DNA from: an uncultured Collinsella sp.
GTDB taxonomy: Bacteria; Actinomycetota; Coriobacteriia; Coriobacteriales; Coriobacteriaceae
Direction of reading: 5' to 3'
NCBI GenBank assembly: GCA_900551185.1
Contig: URVF01000104.1
Span: 1 to 5,784, forward strand
DNA: 5,784 nt
The first letter of the stretch is position 1. Each line of letters opens with the position of its first letter. Below the pieces are notes generated by a model, which saw nothing but the letters and a program-made list of their open reading frames with translations, was not told the origin of the DNA and ran no database searches. Below, in pieces: positions 5,131 to 5,784 of the stretch. The translations under genes were made by a program, and so were the position numbers.

Positions 5131-5738
5131 TTACGCGACCGGCTCGATCTTCTCGAGACCACCCATGTAAGGACGCAGGACCTCGGGGATCGTGATGGTG
5201 CCGTCGGCGTTCTGGTAGTTCTCCAGAATGGCGGCCATGGTGCGGCCGGCCGGCAGGCCGGAACCGTTGAGCGTGTGCAGGTAGCGCGAACCCTTGAAGT
5301 TCTCGGGGTCGCGATACTTGATGTTGGCGCGGCGAGCCTGGAAGTCATCACAGTTGGAGCAGGAGCTGATCTCCTTGTAGGCGTTGTAGCTCGGCAGCCA
5401 GACCTCGACGTCGTAGGTCTGACGGGCAGAGAAGCCCAAGTCGCCGGTGCACAGGCTAATCACGCGATACGGAAGGCCCAGCTGCTGCAGCAGGTACTCG
5501 GCCTCGGCGGTCATGCTCTCGAGCTCCTCGTCAGACTCCTCCGGCTTAGCGAACTTGACCATCTCGACCTTGTCGAACTCGTGCTGACGGATGATGCCGC
5601 GGGTGTCGCGACCGGCGGAACCGGCCTCCTCGCGGAAGCAGGGGGTGAAGGCGGTGTAGCGGCGCGGCAGGGTGTCGGCATCGAGGACCTCGCCGGCGTG
5701 CAGGTTGGTGAGCACGACCTCGGCGGTGGGGATCAGGA
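5131..5738 (-). CDS. serS: Seryl-tRNA synthetase, C-terminal part (5' end missing)
   Basis: SerRS is the class II enzyme that joins serine to tRNA-Ser using ATP in the cytoplasm. The visible 201 residues begin LIPTAEV, which includes the TAE serine-binding loop. Next comes motif 2 (FREEAGSAGRDTRG, then IIRQHEFDKVE), with the ATP-binding arginine in FREE. Then follow LCTGDLGF, YDVEVWLPSYNAYKEISSCS, and motif 3 (NGSGLPAGRTMAAILENYQ) with its conserved arginine. The protein ends EVLRPYMGGLEKIEPVA, the normal C-terminus. Bacterial SerRS is about 425-430 residues, so the N-terminal coiled-coil arm that grips the tRNA long variable arm, and motif 1, lie beyond the contig. Reading continues in frame up to the adapter at 5739; the GTG at 5715 is an internal Val, not a start. 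The gene is intact as far as it can be seen, with its own terminator. Confidence 0.97.
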
Positions 5739-5784
5739 CTGTCTCTTATACACATCTCCGAGCCCACGAGACTAGGCATGATCT
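5739..5784 (-). other. Untrimmed Nextera i7-side adapter (synthetic, not genomic)
   Basis: Bases 5739-5757 are the reverse-complement Tn5 mosaic end CTGTCTCTTATACACATCT. Bases 5758-5772 are the read-2 linker CCGAGCCCACGAGAC. Bases 5773-5780 (TAGGCATG) are an i7 index, which I recall as N706. Bases 5781-5784 start the P7 tail. Translations into this stretch give the well-known artefact peptides LLYTSPSPRD (plus strand) and SLVGSEMCIRDS (minus strand). Confidence 0.99.

Noticed and set aside
5107..5775. 222-residue plus-strand open frame rich in Val, Gly and Leu
   Set aside because: It is antisense to serS, whose class II motifs are unmistakable on the other strand, and its last residues are translated adapter.

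Overview
The window is one assembled contig of Illumina Nextera data that still carries sequencing adapter at both ends. Bases 1-50 and 5739-5784 are synthetic, so the genomic insert is 51-5738 (5,688 bp). The insert looks like chromosomal DNA from a fairly GC-rich Gram-positive actinobacterium. A gut coriobacterium such as Collinsella is my best guess, from codon use and overall protein style. I could not test this by search, and no 16S or other decisive marker is present.

Layout. A short 3' end of a plus-strand gene (51-110) stops in front of a plus-strand hairpin terminator (135-168). Everything after that is on the minus strand. In the direction of transcription (right to left) the order is: the 3' two-fifths or more of serS, seryl-tRNA synthetase (5738-5131), with its terminator; a 125-residue protein of unknown function (4957-4580) with a possible LexA-type operator upstream; tRNA-Arg(ACG) with its own promoter and terminator (4499-4423); an 813-residue protein of unknown function with TPR-like helical pairs at its C-terminus (4248-1807); a repeat-rich intergenic stretch (1806-1559); an ORC/STAND-like P-loop ATPase with a C-terminal winged helix (1485-403) preceded by a regular array of six TGYTAAA repeats; and tRNA-Ser(GCT) with promoter and terminator (334-244).

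How the parts relate. SerRS charges the tRNA-Ser found at the other end of the window, but they are separate transcription units and the proximity is probably incidental. The ATPase gene has no visible terminator of its own and probably reads into the tRNA-Ser unit, sharing its terminator. The most unusual region is the ATPase with its phased repeat array and the repeat-rich gap behind it. It looks like an autoregulated or DNA-binding ATPase locus. A second oddity is that both tRNA genes are followed, 65-70 bases beyond their T-arm and past their terminator, by an inverted copy of T-arm sequence.

I see no CRISPR array, integrase, transposase, toxin or recognisable defence module. Apart from the items listed under findings, this is an ordinary housekeeping and accessory region.
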